Below, in pieces: positions 10,237 to 21,342 of a DNA stretch of 64,000 bases. This DNA comes from Shewanella colwelliana ATCC 39565 (GTDB lineage Bacteria > Pseudomonadota > Gammaproteobacteria > Enterobacterales > Shewanellaceae). The stretch lies in assembly GCF_000518705.1 (NCBI RefSeq), contig NZ_JAEC01000004.1, forward strand, positions 218,285-282,284. Direction: 5' to 3'. The notes beneath the pieces were generated by a model. It saw only the letters and a program-made list of their open reading frames with translations, did no database searches and was not told the DNA's origin. How positions within the stretch are numbered: position 1 is the stretch's first letter; the number at the start of each line of letters is the position of its first letter. Made by a program: the position numbers and the translations under genes.

Positions 10237-10266
10237 AAATGGCTACCGTTAAAGGTGGCCATTTTT
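10237..10266 (+). terminator. astB terminator
   Basis: Arms AAATGGCTACC and GGTGGCCATTT (one G-T pair), then a T-run on the plus strand. The 200 bases beyond it, up to the lipoprotein terminator, hold nothing I recognise. Confidence 0.75.
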
Positions 10267-10454
10267 ATTGCTACATCAAAAGCCTATTTAAGATAAAACT
10301 TAGCAACTCTCCGATCGATTGCTTCTCGCCACAATCATCCAATCTTTACATCAGTTTTATCTATTAGAAAATGCAAGACTCACCTCAGACGTGACTTCGA
10401 CAAATAGTATAGAGAGTGACAAGAGTTACTGTAATTCAATAATCATAGCCAATA

Positions 10455-10477
10455 AAAAAGGCGCCATTGGCGCCCCT
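10455..10477 (-). terminator. Terminator of the Ig-repeat lipoprotein gene
   Basis: A GGCGCC inverted repeat about 25-45 bases past the stop codon, with an A-run on the plus strand (T-run on the minus strand). Confidence 0.7.
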
Positions 10478-10499
10478 TCTATGAGTTAAAACATTAAGG

Positions 10500-13271
10500 T
10501 TAGAGAATGTTTATACCAATCGACACTACTTGTGAGAGCAGGCCATTTGGCGTCTCAACTTCGACAATAAATACGCCGGTATTAGGTTCATCTTCACCTT
10601 TTAAGGTAACACTGAACTCACGACCACCATTGTAGTTTGAGCTTGGCCACACATACTCAGCGGCACTGACTACAGAACCTGCACTGGCCTTAAACCTGAC
10701 AATTGAACCCGCTGGCATCTGTTGGTTATGCAGGTCTGAAATTGTAAACCCAACGGTTGCCGCACCTTTACCAACGATATTGATACTGCCACCGTATTTA
10801 GGTCCATCTTTATCATCAATGTAAATATCAGCAGGCGCCGTTCCGTATGCCGTACTGCCTGACATTACCATCACAAGGCTGCGACGCACGTAGAGTGACT
10901 TAGAGTCGCTTAAACCATCTGCACAACCCGCATGGACTGGATCAGAACAGAGTACGCCATTGTATTTGCCATCTTTAGCTTCAAACACACCATTAGCATT
11001 AAAATCAATAAGCTCCTCTAACGAGCCACCAACCTGACCACCTGCTTGTTGAGGGTTAAACAAACCATCCTCATTGTAATCGTTATAAGCATCGGTCAAA
11101 TCAAATGATTGACCCGTTACATCGGTGCCATTAGTGAATTCGCTCATCTCACTTGCATCGAATCGGCCGTTACCATTTAAGTCAGGAAAAGATTCCTCAC
11201 CGATCGCGGTAGCCGTAATCGTGGCCCGCCCTCCATATTTTTGACCATAAAAGTTACCGTAAACATCCAGTGTAGGATAGTAGATCAACGCCGCAGTGGG
11301 ATTGTTAACCAAAGCGCCTGCACCAGAGAGAATGGTATTACCTTCAGGTCTTGGTAATTGACTGGTCCATTTTACAGAACATGCACCTTTTACGGTCTGA
11401 CATGCATCTTCAATAGAGCCACCTTCGGTGGTAAAAGAGACTGTTGTCCCATCTGGCACCGGGTTATTAAACGCATCGGCCATACGGGCAGTCACAACAA
11501 CTTCTGTGCCATCAACATCCCAACCTTCAGCATTTAATACTGCAGCAGACAACGAGAAACTGTCCTGATCTGGAATACCTGTTGACACAATTAATTGACT
11601 AGACTGGCTTGATATCGCAGGCACAGAGCCATCATCAACCGTAGCAGTCACACGTAGTGACGTTGATACGGTACCCGTTGTCACAACTGTTTGTACAATC
11701 CCTGCGTTATCTGTGGTGGCTTGAGCAGGCGATAGACCGACCCCGCCGACTAGCGTATTAAGCGAGAACAACACATTCTGGTTAGCAACAGGGTTACTAT
11801 TCTTATCTAACACTTTGAATTTAACAACTGAAGACTCGACACCACCAGTACCAAGAATACTGATATTCTCTGGTGTTGCTGACTCAAAAACGATACTGCC
11901 GACATCGGCTTGAAGCACGTTGATAGTACCCGTTGCAGAAAGACTAATACCGCCTGCATTTGCCGTGACGTTAATTTGATCTTCCCCTACACACCCTTGT
12001 GCACGATAGGTCGAGGTGGCCACACCATTACTTGATGATACTGGCGAGCTAATTTCCGCTTGTGCTGGATTTTTCGTTGCACAGGTAGATGAGAAGTTAA
12101 CATCAACAGGTTGTGTAAATGGATTTCCCTTGTCATCTTGAATCTGCACCGAAATAGTGGCTGTGCCACCCGCAGATAAATTATCAGTACTAATCGACGC
12201 CACACCTTTAACGAATGGTGAACCGCTTCCCATCACAACATTCGTTGCGCCAACCACGACAATGGTCTTACCTACTTCGTTGGTCGATAAGGTCGCCGTC
12301 ACTTCACCTGCACCTAAAGAGCTACCTGCGTAGATATCAACGGTTGCTTTGCCAGTGGCATCTGTCACTGCCGTTTTAATGGGAAGATCACCGATAGGGC
12401 TCTCGAAAGTGACAATCGTGGGTTTAGCAATCCCAGTCACGGTCGCGGTTAACTTACCAGGTGAAAGCGTGCTAATTGATTGCGTAGGATTACCATCAAC
12501 ATCAGTGAGTACGAGAGAGACTTGTGCGCCGCCGCCAGCTTCGCCACCATCACCGACCATAGTTACGTTAACCGATGCACTCTCTCCAGAAGAGGTAGTC
12601 GCGGTTACAGTCGCGCCGGTGTTAATCGCTGCAGTATTAAGCTGAATCGTTGCTACACCATCGACGGTTGCGACCTCACCAGTGCCCGGAGCGAAGGTAC
12701 CGTAGGTCGAATTATTTAGCTTAAATGAAACGAGTGTACTGACAGCTGCACCAACAGAATCTTTAACTGTCGCTATAATCGTCGCAGGTTCCGCCACGGA
12801 GATTTGAGTGTTATTGATCTGCAAGCTTACTGAAATGCCTCCAGCCCCACCATCGACTCCGTCACCAGCCATTGCCACATTGACAGAAGCACTTTCACCA
12901 GTGCTTGTAGTCGCTGTGACTGTTGCTCCAGTCTGAATTGTGCCGGTATTAAGCTGAATCGTTGCAACACCATCGACAGTAGCTACCTCACCAGTACCCG
13001 GTACAAAGGTACCATAGGTATCATTATTTAACTTAAATGAAACCAGTGTACTAATATTGGCCCCAGTCGAATCCTTTACAGTGGCCGTAATCGTTGCTGG
13101 CTCAGCAGCTGAAATTTGAGTATTTGAAATAGACAACGCAATTGAAATAGTGGGTTCTGGTGGTGTTGTTCCTCCGCCACTGCCATCGTCGGTGACATTG
13201 CCTCCTCCGCTACACGCTACGATAAAAAGCAAGAATAAATATGAGGTGAAAACTTTATACGCTGACTTCAT
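10500..13271 (-). CDS. Large Ig-like (Big_1-type) repeat surface lipoprotein
   Basis: A 923-residue protein with a lipoprotein signal: hydrophobic stretch then LLFIVACSGGG, with the lipidated cysteine at residue 20. A series of bacterial Ig-like domains follows, each with strands ending in VTVTATTS- or GVATIQLN-type motifs as in invasin/Big_1 proteins. The first two domains (about residues 42-138 and 147-243) are nearly identical to each other. Residues of about 685-780 contain three calcium-loop-like sequences (DLNGNGRFDASE, DYNEDGLFNPQ, DFNANGVFEAKDG). Such proteins are exposed surface or adhesion factors; the partner is unknown. AGGGAG precedes the ATG by seven bases. Confidence 0.85.
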   Translation of the reverse strand: MKSAYKVFTSYLFLLFIVACSGGGNVTDDGSGGGTTPPEPTISIALSISNTQISAAEPATITATVKDSTGANISTLVSFKLNNDTYGTFVPGTGEVATVDGVATIQLNTGTIQTGATVTATTSTGESASVNVAMAGDGVDGGAGGISVSLQINNTQISVAEPATIIATVKDSVGAAVSTLVSFKLNNSTYGTFAPGTGEVATVDGVATIQLNTAAINTGATVTATTSSGESASVNVTMVGDGGEAGGGAQVSLVLTDVDGNPTQSISTLSPGKLTATVTGIAKPTIVTFESPIGDLPIKTAVTDATGKATVDIYAGSSLGAGEVTATLSTNEVGKTIVVVGATNVVMGSGSPFVKGVASISTDNLSAGGTATISVQIQDDKGNPFTQPVDVNFSSTCATKNPAQAEISSPVSSSNGVATSTYRAQGCVGEDQINVTANAGGISLSATGTINVLQADVGSIVFESATPENISILGTGGVESSVVKFKVLDKNSNPVANQNVLFSLNTLVGGVGLSPAQATTDNAGIVQTVVTTGTVSTSLRVTATVDDGSVPAISSQSSQLIVSTGIPDQDSFSLSAAVLNAEGWDVDGTEVVVTARMADAFNNPVPDGTTVSFTTEGGSIEDACQTVKGACSVKWTSQLPRPEGNTILSGAGALVNNPTAALIYYPTLDVYGNFYGQKYGGRATITATAIGEESFPDLNGNGRFDASEMSEFTNGTDVTGQSFDLTDAYNDYNEDGLFNPQQAGGQVGGSLEELIDFNANGVFEAKDGKYNGVLCSDPVHAGCADGLSDSKSLYVRRSLVMVMSGSTAYGTAPADIYIDDKDGPKYGGSINIVGKGAATVGFTISDLHNQQMPAGSIVRFKASAGSVVSAAEYVWPSSNYNGGREFSVTLKGEDEPNTGVFIVEVETPNGLLSQVVSIGINIL
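12540..13140 (-). repeat. Two near-identical Ig-domain coding repeats
   Basis: The segments around 12540-12830 and 12850-13140 encode two copies of one Ig-like domain. Long blocks are the same in both, such as LVSFKLNN and GEVATVDGVATIQLNT. They form a direct repeat of about 0.3 kb within the lipoprotein gene. Confidence 0.75.
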
Positions 13272-13487
13272 TGTCAGACTCCCTGTTACTCAGATTATAA
13301 TTTTAAGCGTCTGCTTATTACTTATAGATGAACATTACACAATTTTCCTATAACTTTTCCATCACTAATCGCGTTTATTTGATTAAAACCCCCAAAAACT
13401 TTAACTATTTAGCCGTTTCATCGCCTTTCGTTTCTTGCTAGGCTTTAAACGCAAATTGAAAAGCATAAAAATAATACAGGAAGCACT

Positions 13488-14807
13488 ATGGCTCGCACTC
13501 AAAATAAAAAGCTCGGATTGACGGGTAAAATACTTATCGGCATGGGCGGGGGTATTTTATTTGGACTCCTTATTCGGAGTCTATTTCCAGATAGTCAGTT
13601 CATCGAAGAGTACATTACTAATGGCTTACTTAATGTCGTTGGTACCATTTTCATCTCAAGTTTACAGATGCTCGTTGTCCCACTGGTTTTCATCTCACTG
13701 GTTTGCGGTACCTGTTCACTGAGCGACCCATCCACTTTGGGCAGACTCGGTGGAAAAACCATTGCCTTTTATCTGTTTACTACAGCAATTGCATTAAGTA
13801 TGGCGATCTTGATAGCCCTGCTTATCCACCCGGGTAATGCCTCACTTGCTGCAGAGAATATGCAATACGCCGTAAAGGAAGCGCCCAGCCTGTCCAATGT
13901 GTTAATTAATCTTGTCCCTCGCAACCCGATTCAGGCAATGACTGAAGGCAATATGCTACAAATAATCATCTTTGCGGTGATATTTGGCTTCGCGGTGTCA
14001 CATATTGGCGAGCGCGGTAAGCGTGTCGCTGCACTCTTTACCGATTTAAATGAAGTGATCATGCGCGTTGTGACCTTAATAATGCAACTCGCCCCCTATG
14101 GTATTTTTGCCCTAATGGGTAAACTGGCATTAACCCTTGACTTGGAAACGTTCGAAAGTGTATTGAAATACTTCTTTGTTGTCTTAGGTGTATTACTTAT
14201 ACATGCATTTATCGTCTACCCCACACTGTTAAAAGTGTTCTCAGGACTGAGCCCATTTACCTTTATACGCAAAATGCGCGATGTGCAGCTCTTTGCATTT
14301 AGCACCGCCAGTTCTAATGCCACGTTACCTGTCACGATTGAAACTGCCGAACACCGTCTGGGCGTCGACAACAAAGTCGCCTCCTTCACCCTACCCCTCG
14401 GTGCTACGATCAATATGGATGGCACTGCGATTATGCAAGGTGTCGCGACGGTATTTATCGCACAAGTATTTGGTATTGATCTGACTATCACTGACTACGC
14501 AATGGTCGTCGTAACGGCAACATTGGCCTCAATCGGTACCGCAGGGGTACCTGGAGTCGGACTTATCATGTTAGCCATGGTGTTAAACCAAGTAGGACTG
14601 CCTGTAGAAGGTATCGCGTTGATTATGGGAGTTGACAGACTACTTGATATGGTGCGCACGGCTGTGAACGTTACAGGCGATTCTGTAGCGACTGTCGTCA
14701 TTGCTAAGTCTGAGGGGGCGTTTGATGAAGTGACCTTTAATGACTCTCAAGCTGGTAAAACTGCCGGTAGCTTTGTAGAACAAGTCAATGCTGACATAAA
14801 AGACTAA
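13488..14807 (+). CDS. Sodium/proton:dicarboxylate (or amino acid) symporter, DAACS family
   Basis: The 439-residue inner-membrane protein has the GltP/DctA-family layout of eight helices and two re-entrant loops. Signature sequences are a serine-rich loop (FSTASSNATLPVTIE), the GATINMDGTAIMQG motif of helix 7, the second re-entrant loop (ASIGTAGVPGVGLIMLAMVL) and MGVDRLLDMVRTAVNVTGDS in helix 8, where substrate-binding Asp and Asn residues sit. Substrate is probably glutamate/aspartate or a C4-dicarboxylate; the sequence alone does not settle which. It is a single gene with its own terminator. The ATG follows AGGAAG. Confidence 0.93.
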   Translation: MARTQNKKLGLTGKILIGMGGGILFGLLIRSLFPDSQFIEEYITNGLLNVVGTIFISSLQMLVVPLVFISLVCGTCSLSDPSTLGRLGGKTIAFYLFTTAIALSMAILIALLIHPGNASLAAENMQYAVKEAPSLSNVLINLVPRNPIQAMTEGNMLQIIIFAVIFGFAVSHIGERGKRVAALFTDLNEVIMRVVTLIMQLAPYGIFALMGKLALTLDLETFESVLKYFFVVLGVLLIHAFIVYPTLLKVFSGLSPFTFIRKMRDVQLFAFSTASSNATLPVTIETAEHRLGVDNKVASFTLPLGATINMDGTAIMQGVATVFIAQVFGIDLTITDYAMVVVTATLASIGTAGVPGVGLIMLAMVLNQVGLPVEGIALIMGVDRLLDMVRTAVNVTGDSVATVVIAKSEGAFDEVTFNDSQAGKTAGSFVEQVNADIKD

Positions 14808-14820
14808 ATCGATGACATTA

Positions 14821-14847
14821 AAAAGGCGTCCAAATGGACGCCTTTTT
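14821..14847. terminator. Bidirectional terminator, symporter / gsk
   Basis: Arms AAAAGGCGTCC and GGACGCCTTTT around AAAT, with T-runs in both directions. It serves two convergent genes. Confidence 0.85.
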
Positions 14848-14869
14848 GGTGACTGAAAATAACAAAAGA

Positions 14870-16174
14870 CTAACGTTCCCAGTAGGACTCTTCCAAACTA
14901 TCTTCACGCTCAGGTAAGCCGCGAGAAAGTCTTGGACTATGCTGCGCCAATACCTCATAGGCTACACGATTCGCGTATTTACAGATTTGGGAGAATGAGG
15001 AATAACACAAGCCATCACGTTTATGCTTACTTGACCCAGGTACATTTGCTCTATGATAAGTATTCGACGCTAAGTCATGCAGTAACGCGGCTAGAGCACC
15101 ATCACCGGCACCATTAGTGTTACGAATGATCTCAGGTCCCCCCATATAAGGCGAAATATGCGCGAACACCTTAATCGGTGTTTCGCAATCACGCTTTAAT
15201 TTAGGGCGAGAAAACTCATAGCGGTTAAACTCTGGAATCGCACCAGGCAGCAAGGTATGACTGGTTTCCCGCTTTTCAGTATCCTCAGTATAACCGGCAG
15301 TATAAAGCCCTAACGGCCCAGCAGTTGACAGTACCATATCGCACCACTCTAACGCGGCATTGCTTGCGCTCAGTGGATCTTTAAAGCCCGTTAATGCTTC
15401 ACCTTCATCCTCATTCATCGCCAAAATGGTGACATTGTCTCTAATAAAATCAATCCACCACTGTGGATCTTCCTCAATCAAAAAGCGTGTGCCAAGCGTT
15501 AATACCACAGGGACATCGGCTTCTTTAGCATATTCAATCGCTTTTAACGCCGCATCGGTAATTTGATCGCCGTCGCTTGCGCGCATTAGATAGGCCGTTA
15601 ACACTAAGGCTGAAGAGTCTTGCACTATCTGCTTATCGATAAATTCAGGCGTCAACTTATCCATAAAACCTTTGCTTATCGCAAAGGTACGCTCACCGCA
15701 CTCGGAGATCAACGTAAAGCAACGGCCAATTGGACCATCGACAGGCTGCAGGTAGTTAAGGTCCACCTTAGAGGAGGTATTACACAAATAACGGTAGGCG
15801 TAACTGCCCACTTCGATATTATTACTCATCACCCCAAACAATACCGAACGATCATCAGCCAAAATAGAGTAGTTGTGAACCGTGTTACCTATGGTGCCAC
15901 CCGCAAACTCATCACTGATCATATTTGACTGCTTCAACTCTGTGTATAGCTGATGGGCTTTGTCATTGTCGATAAGAGTAGAGTTACCTTTTGGCAATTC
16001 GTAACGGCTTAACAACTCATCAGCCACTTTCGCTTCGATATCAACTAAGGTTTGATCTATACCACTAATGTGAGTAGACACATGCTGTGGTTGCTGTGTT
16101 AGCTGTGCCAATAATGGATCACGATTTTTAACTGGGAAATAGTGTTTTGACTTACGTTGACCAGGAAACTTCAT
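14870..16174 (-). CDS. gsk: Inosine-guanosine kinase
   Basis: This kinase phosphorylates inosine and guanosine to IMP and GMP in purine salvage. The ATG at 16174 opens with MKFPGQRKSKHYFPVKNRDP, nearly the same as the E. coli Gsk start, and gives 434 residues, the same length as the E. coli protein; a 12-residue upstream extension is unlikely. It belongs to the PfkB/ribokinase fold: GGTIGNTVHN in the N-terminal substrate region and NTNGAGDGALAALLHD, whose GAGD is the anion hole and catalytic Asp motif. It ends at a bidirectional terminator. Confidence 0.96.
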   Translation of the reverse strand: MKFPGQRKSKHYFPVKNRDPLLAQLTQQPQHVSTHISGIDQTLVDIEAKVADELLSRYELPKGNSTLIDNDKAHQLYTELKQSNMISDEFAGGTIGNTVHNYSILADDRSVLFGVMSNNIEVGSYAYRYLCNTSSKVDLNYLQPVDGPIGRCFTLISECGERTFAISKGFMDKLTPEFIDKQIVQDSSALVLTAYLMRASDGDQITDAALKAIEYAKEADVPVVLTLGTRFLIEEDPQWWIDFIRDNVTILAMNEDEGEALTGFKDPLSASNAALEWCDMVLSTAGPLGLYTAGYTEDTEKRETSHTLLPGAIPEFNRYEFSRPKLKRDCETPIKVFAHISPYMGGPEIIRNTNGAGDGALAALLHDLASNTYHRANVPGSSKHKRDGLCYSSFSQICKYANRVAYEVLAQHSPRLSRGLPEREDSLEESYWER

Positions 16175-16363
16175 ACCGAACTCACTCTTGTCGCATCCAT
16201 GCAAAATCAAATGAAAATAATGTGCAAGTTAGACCCCCGTAACCCACACATCATTGAGCTGCGCGCAACAAAGCGACGTCAGCAGCCTCACCATCAATAA
16301 ACGGCGGCAGATCCTACCATATAAAATAGCAGCAGGCAGTGATTTATGCCTGTATGTGGATGA

Positions 16364-17383
16364 TTAACTCGCCAACCAATGCCCAGCCTGTTCAATGACT
16401 AGCGATTTCAGCAGCGCGATATGGGCGGGTTCATCATTCAGGCAGTCAATAAAGCGATAGCTGTGACCACCAGCGTCAATAAAGCTCTCTTTTCCAGCAA
16501 TAGAGATCTCTTCTAATGTTTCCAAACAATCAGCCGCAAAGGCTGGACACATAATATCGACGGACTTAATACCTTGTTTGGGCAAAGATTCTAACAAACT
16601 GTCTGTCGCAGGAGTCAACCACTCCTCTTTGCCAAATTTTGATTGAAAGCAAAGGCGCCACTGAGAGGCTTCAAGTCCTAATGCTTGTGCTAACAGTATT
16701 GCCGTCGTTTCGCATTGCTGTTGATAAGGGTCGCCTTCTGTCACATACCTAACCGGCACACCATGAAAAGACATCAGCAAGCATTGAGATTGGCCATGTT
16801 GCTGCCAATGGGCGCGAACCGACTGCGCTAAAGCCTCGATATAAAGTGGATGTTGATAATACTCTTTACTAAACCGAGTCTCTGGATAGTTGCGCCTGCT
16901 TTTATAACACGCTGCAACCGCATCAAATACTGGTGCTACCGTGGAGCAGGAATATTGAGGATAAAGCGGCAGTACAATCACTTTATCAACCCCTTGAGTG
17001 GTTAATGCATCAATGCCATTGGCTAATGATGGATTGCCATAACTCATGCCCAGCGCAACCGGAACCGTTCTACCTAGCTGCGCTTGCAATGCACCCGACA
17101 GAGCCAGTTTCTGACGCTCACTGACAACCATCAAAGGCGATCCCTGTTGCCACCAGATCGACTGATAGAGCTCAGCCACAGCTTTAGGCCGAGTATTGAG
17201 GATAATGCCATTTAAGATGGGTTTCCAAATCAAAGGGTTAAGGTCGACGACTCGGGGATCACTAAGAAACTGCTTTAAAAAGCGTTTCACATCTTTAGGC
17301 GTCGGACTATCCGGCGTACCTAGGTTAACTAATAACACACCCACTTTAGGTGAAACGGCAGCAGTATTGGCAGTCAAGATCAC
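16364..17383 (-). CDS. hemH: Ferrochelatase
   Basis: HemH inserts ferrous iron into protoporphyrin IX in the last step of protoheme synthesis. The 339 residues show the family features: VGVLLVNLGTPDSPTPKDVKRF at the start, PLYPQYS in the middle, LMSFHGVPVRYV with the metal-binding His, and CPAFAADCLETLEEI near the end with the second conserved region. The start appears to be GTG (17381-17383). It follows adk in the same direction but is separated from it by a terminator-like hairpin, so it probably has its own promoter in the short gap. Confidence 0.96.
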   Translation of the reverse strand: MILTANTAAVSPKVGVLLVNLGTPDSPTPKDVKRFLKQFLSDPRVVDLNPLIWKPILNGIILNTRPKAVAELYQSIWWQQGSPLMVVSERQKLALSGALQAQLGRTVPVALGMSYGNPSLANGIDALTTQGVDKVIVLPLYPQYSCSTVAPVFDAVAACYKSRRNYPETRFSKEYYQHPLYIEALAQSVRAHWQQHGQSQCLLMSFHGVPVRYVTEGDPYQQQCETTAILLAQALGLEASQWRLCFQSKFGKEEWLTPATDSLLESLPKQGIKSVDIMCPAFAADCLETLEEISIAGKESFIDAGGHSYRFIDCLNDEPAHIALLKSLVIEQAGHWLAS

Positions 17384-17443
17384 TCTCTACTCATTGGCAA
17401 ATCATCAATAATGACAGTAGGCTAGCACCGCAATAGGCATAAA

Positions 17444-17468
17444 AAAAGCCCACCTAAGTGGGCTTTTT
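17444..17468 (-). terminator. adk terminator
   Basis: Arms AAAAAGCCCAC and GTGGGCTTTTT around CTAA, with a T-run after it on the minus strand, 35 bases past the adk stop. Confidence 0.85.
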
Positions 17469-17502
17469 AAAATATGAGAAGCAGCTCATAAGATATTGCA
17501 AA

Positions 17503-18159
<657 letters not shown>

Positions 18160-18344
18160 TTATTTCGCATAGTTTTGATTATTAGTTTTTATCATTTGGG
18201 CGGCGATCTTCGCACAATTAGCCGCCCTTTTGAAGAGCTGAAAGCCGTGTTTTAGTTCGACTTTAGGCTGATACAGCACAATTCGCTCAATAAATACTAT
18301 TTAACCGAGCAATTACCCAAATGACTGGGTAAATCACGCGTCAG

Positions 18345-19190
18345 TTAATAAAGTAAGCTGTATAACTTACGACGATATTGGTTAGCAAGCGGGTTTGCTT
18401 GGCCTAATGCGGTTAGAATTTCCATAAACAGCTGCTTTACATCACCGCTCTGCGCACTAATGTCTCGCTGCAAAATAGCAAACAGTCGTGTTAATGCCTC
18501 TTCATCACGCTTGGCACTGTGGAGGGCTTTGGCCAAGGAGAGCACTAAGGGTAAGTCATCCGGCTGCGCTTCAACTGCATCAATCAGACTGCGGATCTCT
18601 GGTGTATCAGCGGCATCTAACGCCAAAGATAGTTTGGCTTTTAAACTTTGATAATAACTGTCTTGATCAGCAAGCCCAATATTATCAAGCAGTACCTGTG
18701 CCTGATTAATATCATCAGCACTAAGCAAGGCATCAGCATAAACCAGCGCAACTTCTGCTTGCTGACATTCACTATAGGCTTGTTGCAATAGGCCAAGCGC
18801 TTGAGTTACGTCGCCATCTACTAGCAGAGTCTTAGCTTGATTTAGCTGTATTTGCCAAGCCTTAGGCAGATGTTGATCTAACATGGCTTGAATTTGCACA
18901 GGTTCTTGAACCCCGGCAAAACCATCAACTGGTTTGCCCTCTTTCAGCACTAAGGTGGTCGGCAAGTTCTGGATCTGAAAGTAGTTAGCGATCTCCATCT
19001 CTTGGTCGCAATTTACCTTGGCGAGCACAAAACGACCGCCTTGGGAAATGGCGAGATTCTGCAGTGTATCCGCTAACGCTATACTTTCTGGACTTTGTTG
19101 ACTCCAGAAGGTTAGTACAACAACTTGCTGCATCGAGGCATCGACAACTTGTTGTATGTTCTCTTTGGTTAAATCCAATATGCCTTCCAT
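18345..19190 (-). CDS. cnoX: Thioredoxin-like co-chaperone CnoX/YbbN
   Basis: A 281-residue protein with an N-terminal thioredoxin fold (about 1-110) and C-terminal TPR-like helical repeats (about 115-281). In E. coli, CnoX (YbbN) is a chaperedoxin that holds oxidised proteins for GroEL and DnaK. Here the usual WCxxC active site is replaced by FWSQQSPES, with neither cysteine, so it cannot act as a dithiol oxidoreductase. The cis-proline stretch LPTTLVLKEGKPVDGFAG is kept. It lies downstream of htpG, another chaperone gene, separated by a terminator. Confidence 0.88.
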   Translation of the reverse strand: MEGILDLTKENIQQVVDASMQQVVVLTFWSQQSPESIALADTLQNLAISQGGRFVLAKVNCDQEMEIANYFQIQNLPTTLVLKEGKPVDGFAGVQEPVQIQAMLDQHLPKAWQIQLNQAKTLLVDGDVTQALGLLQQAYSECQQAEVALVYADALLSADDINQAQVLLDNIGLADQDSYYQSLKAKLSLALDAADTPEIRSLIDAVEAQPDDLPLVLSLAKALHSAKRDEEALTRLFAILQRDISAQSGDVKQLFMEILTALGQANPLANQYRRKLYSLLY

Positions 19191-19223
19191 AGTTCCCCTT
19201 TACATGGGTTAACCCAAATAATG

Positions 19224-19249
19224 AAAGAGGCAGTCAAAACTGCCTCTTT
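19224..19249. terminator. htpG terminator
   Basis: Arms AAAGAGGCAGT and ACTGCCTCTTT around CAAA. The U-run is stronger on the plus strand; on the minus strand (htpG direction) it is only TTTC-ATT. Confidence 0.6.
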
Positions 19250-19264
19250 TTTAATGGCTAAATA

Positions 19265-21184
19265 TTACTTAGCGCCTGCGAGTAACATCTTATTCATCAG
19301 CTTAATAAATGCTGATGGATCTGCAAGGCTGCCCTTTTCTGACAGTTGGGCCTGTTGAAGTAACAAATCGGCCCACTGACTAAACAGCTCTTCATCTTGC
19401 TCTCCATCTAAGCGTGCAACTAATGGATGCTCAGGATTGAGTTCAAATACAGGCTTGCTCTCAGGAACCGCTTGTCCTGCCGCTTGCATTAACTTAATCA
19501 TCTGCGATGACATCTCCCCTTCTCCTGCAACCACACAGGCCGGAGTATCGGTTAGACGAGTCGTTACCTTAACCGCAGACACTTTATCACCCAGCGCATC
19601 TTTAACGCGGGTCACGAGTCCTTCTGATTCAGTCTCTAGCTTCTCTTGTGCCTCTTTCTCACCCGCATCCTCAAGATCACCCAGTTCTAAGTCACCACGG
19701 GTCACAGAGTGAAGTTGCTTACCATCAAACTCGGTTAGGTGATTAATCAGCCACTCATCGATACGCTCTGACATCAACAACACTTCGATATCTTTCTTAC
19801 GTAACAACTCAAGATGTGGGCTGTTGGCAGCAGCTTCATGGCTGTCAGCTACAATATAGTAAATCTTGTTCTGTCCCTCTTTCATGCGACTGATGTAGTC
19901 AGCTAAAGAGACGGTGTGTGCAGCTTCATTAGTATGAGTCGATGCAAAGCGCAGCAAACCAGCAATTTTTTCTTTGTTGGCAAAATCTTCGGCTGGACCT
20001 TCTTTTAATACCTGACCAAACTCAGTCCAGAAGGTTTGATACTTTTCAGCATCATTCTTAGCTAACTTCTCCAGCATACCCAGTACACGCTTAGTGACGG
20101 CGGTCCGCAGTGCGGTAGTGACCTTGTTGTCTTGTAGGATTTCGCGAGAAACGTTCAAAGGTAGATCATTTGAATCAATCAATCCCTGCACAAAACGCAA
20201 GTAACTTGGCATAAACTGCTCTGCATCATCCATCACAAACACACGTTGCACAAACAGTTTTAGACCGTGTTTACGATCGCGATTCCAAAGATCCCAAGGC
20301 GCTTTCGCTGGGATGTAAAGTAAGCTCGTGTACTCTTGCTTACCTTCAACACGGTTATGGCTCCACAATAGTGGGTCAACAAAGTCATGAGAGATATGCT
20401 TATAAAACTCTTGATACTCCTCGTCACTCACATCACTCTTGCTGCGAGTCCATAGCGCAGTCGCTTTGTTCATCCCCTTCCACTCGCCTTCCGTTGCCGG
20501 AATCGCTTCAGCTCCCTCTTCAGTGGCCTCTTGCGCAGGCGTGCCTTCTTGCCACATCTCTACCGGGACTGAAATATGATCTGAGTATTTGGTAATGATT
20601 GAGCGTAGACGGTAATCGTCGGCAAACTCTTTCTCTTCTTCACGAAGGTGCAAAGTGATCTCTGTACCGCGGGTTTCTTTGGTAATAGTTTCAACGGTGA
20701 AGTCACCTTCACCCGCAGACTCCCACTGAACCGCTTCATCATGTGCGTGGCCAGCGGCACGAGTGCGAACAGTCACTTTATCGGCCACAATGAATGCCGA
20801 ATAGAACCCCACACCAAATTGGCCAATTAGTTGCGAGTCTTTTGACTCATCGCCAGATAGGTTTTTAAAGAAATCTGCGGTACCTGACTTAGCAATAGTA
20901 CCCAAATGCTCAATAACACTGTCGCGTGTCATGCCGATACCATTGTCTTCAATCGTGACAGTGCCTTTCTCTTTATCAGCACTAATGCGCACACGCAATT
21001 CGCCATCACCTTCATACAAGGCATCGTTGGTCAAGGCTTCATATCTTAACTTGTCTGCAGCATCTGCTGCATTGGAGACCAATTCACGTAAGAAAATCTC
21101 TTTGTTTGAATACAAAGAGTGGATCATCAAATTCAGTAGTTGTTTGACTTCGGTTTGAAAGCCATGAGTTTCTTGTTGTGACAT
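19265..21184 (-). CDS. htpG: Chaperone HtpG (Hsp90)
   Basis: HtpG is the cytoplasmic ATP-dependent Hsp90 chaperone. The 639 residues begin [20 protein letters not shown]. The GHKL ATP-binding domain has [24 protein letters not shown] and [12 protein letters not shown]. The middle domain carries [17 protein letters not shown] and LNVSREILQ, which contains the catalytic arginine region. The C-terminal dimerisation domain ends at [11 protein letters not shown] heat-shock promoter would be expected upstream in the short gap to recR, but I could not identify a convincing sigma-32 site. Confidence 0.98.
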   Translation of the reverse strand: MSQQETHGFQTEVKQLLNLMIHSLYSNKEIFLRELVSNAADAADKLRYEALTNDALYEGDGELRVRISADKEKGTVTIEDNGIGMTRDSVIEHLGTIAKSGTADFFKNLSGDESKDSQLIGQFGVGFYSAFIVADKVTVRTRAAGHAHDEAVQWESAGEGDFTVETITKETRGTEITLHLREEEKEFADDYRLRSIITKYSDHISVPVEMWQEGTPAQEATEEGAEAIPATEGEWKGMNKATALWTRSKSDVSDEEYQEFYKHISHDFVDPLLWSHNRVEGKQEYTSLLYIPAKAPWDLWNRDRKHGLKLFVQRVFVMDDAEQFMPSYLRFVQGLIDSNDLPLNVSREILQDNKVTTALRTAVTKRVLGMLEKLAKNDAEKYQTFWTEFGQVLKEGPAEDFANKEKIAGLLRFASTHTNEAAHTVSLADYISRMKEGQNKIYYIVADSHEAAANSPHLELLRKKDIEVLLMSERIDEWLINHLTEFDGKQLHSVTRGDLELGDLEDAGEKEAQEKLETESEGLVTRVKDALGDKVSAVKVTTRLTDTPACVVAGEGEMSSQMIKLMQAAGQAVPESKPVFELNPEHPLVARLDGEQDEELFSQWADLLLQQAQLSEKGSLADPSAFIKLMNKMLLAGAK

Positions 21185-21286
21185 CGATTATTCCTTCCTG
21201 TATTTACAAAAACGCTCTATGGCTAAAGAGATGGGGGTCGAATTTGGCTTTTCAAGGCAAAATTCATTTATCAATTTCATTTGCTC

Positions 21287-21316
21287 AAAAAAAATCCAGT
21301 ACTTTCGTACTGGATT
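21287..21316 (-). terminator. recR terminator
   Basis: Arms AATCCAGTAC and GTACTGGATT around TTTC, followed on the minus strand by eight Ts. It ends the dnaX-ybaB-recR unit. Confidence 0.85.
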
Positions 21317-21342
21317 CCTATTTCGATTAACGCCAATGCCGA

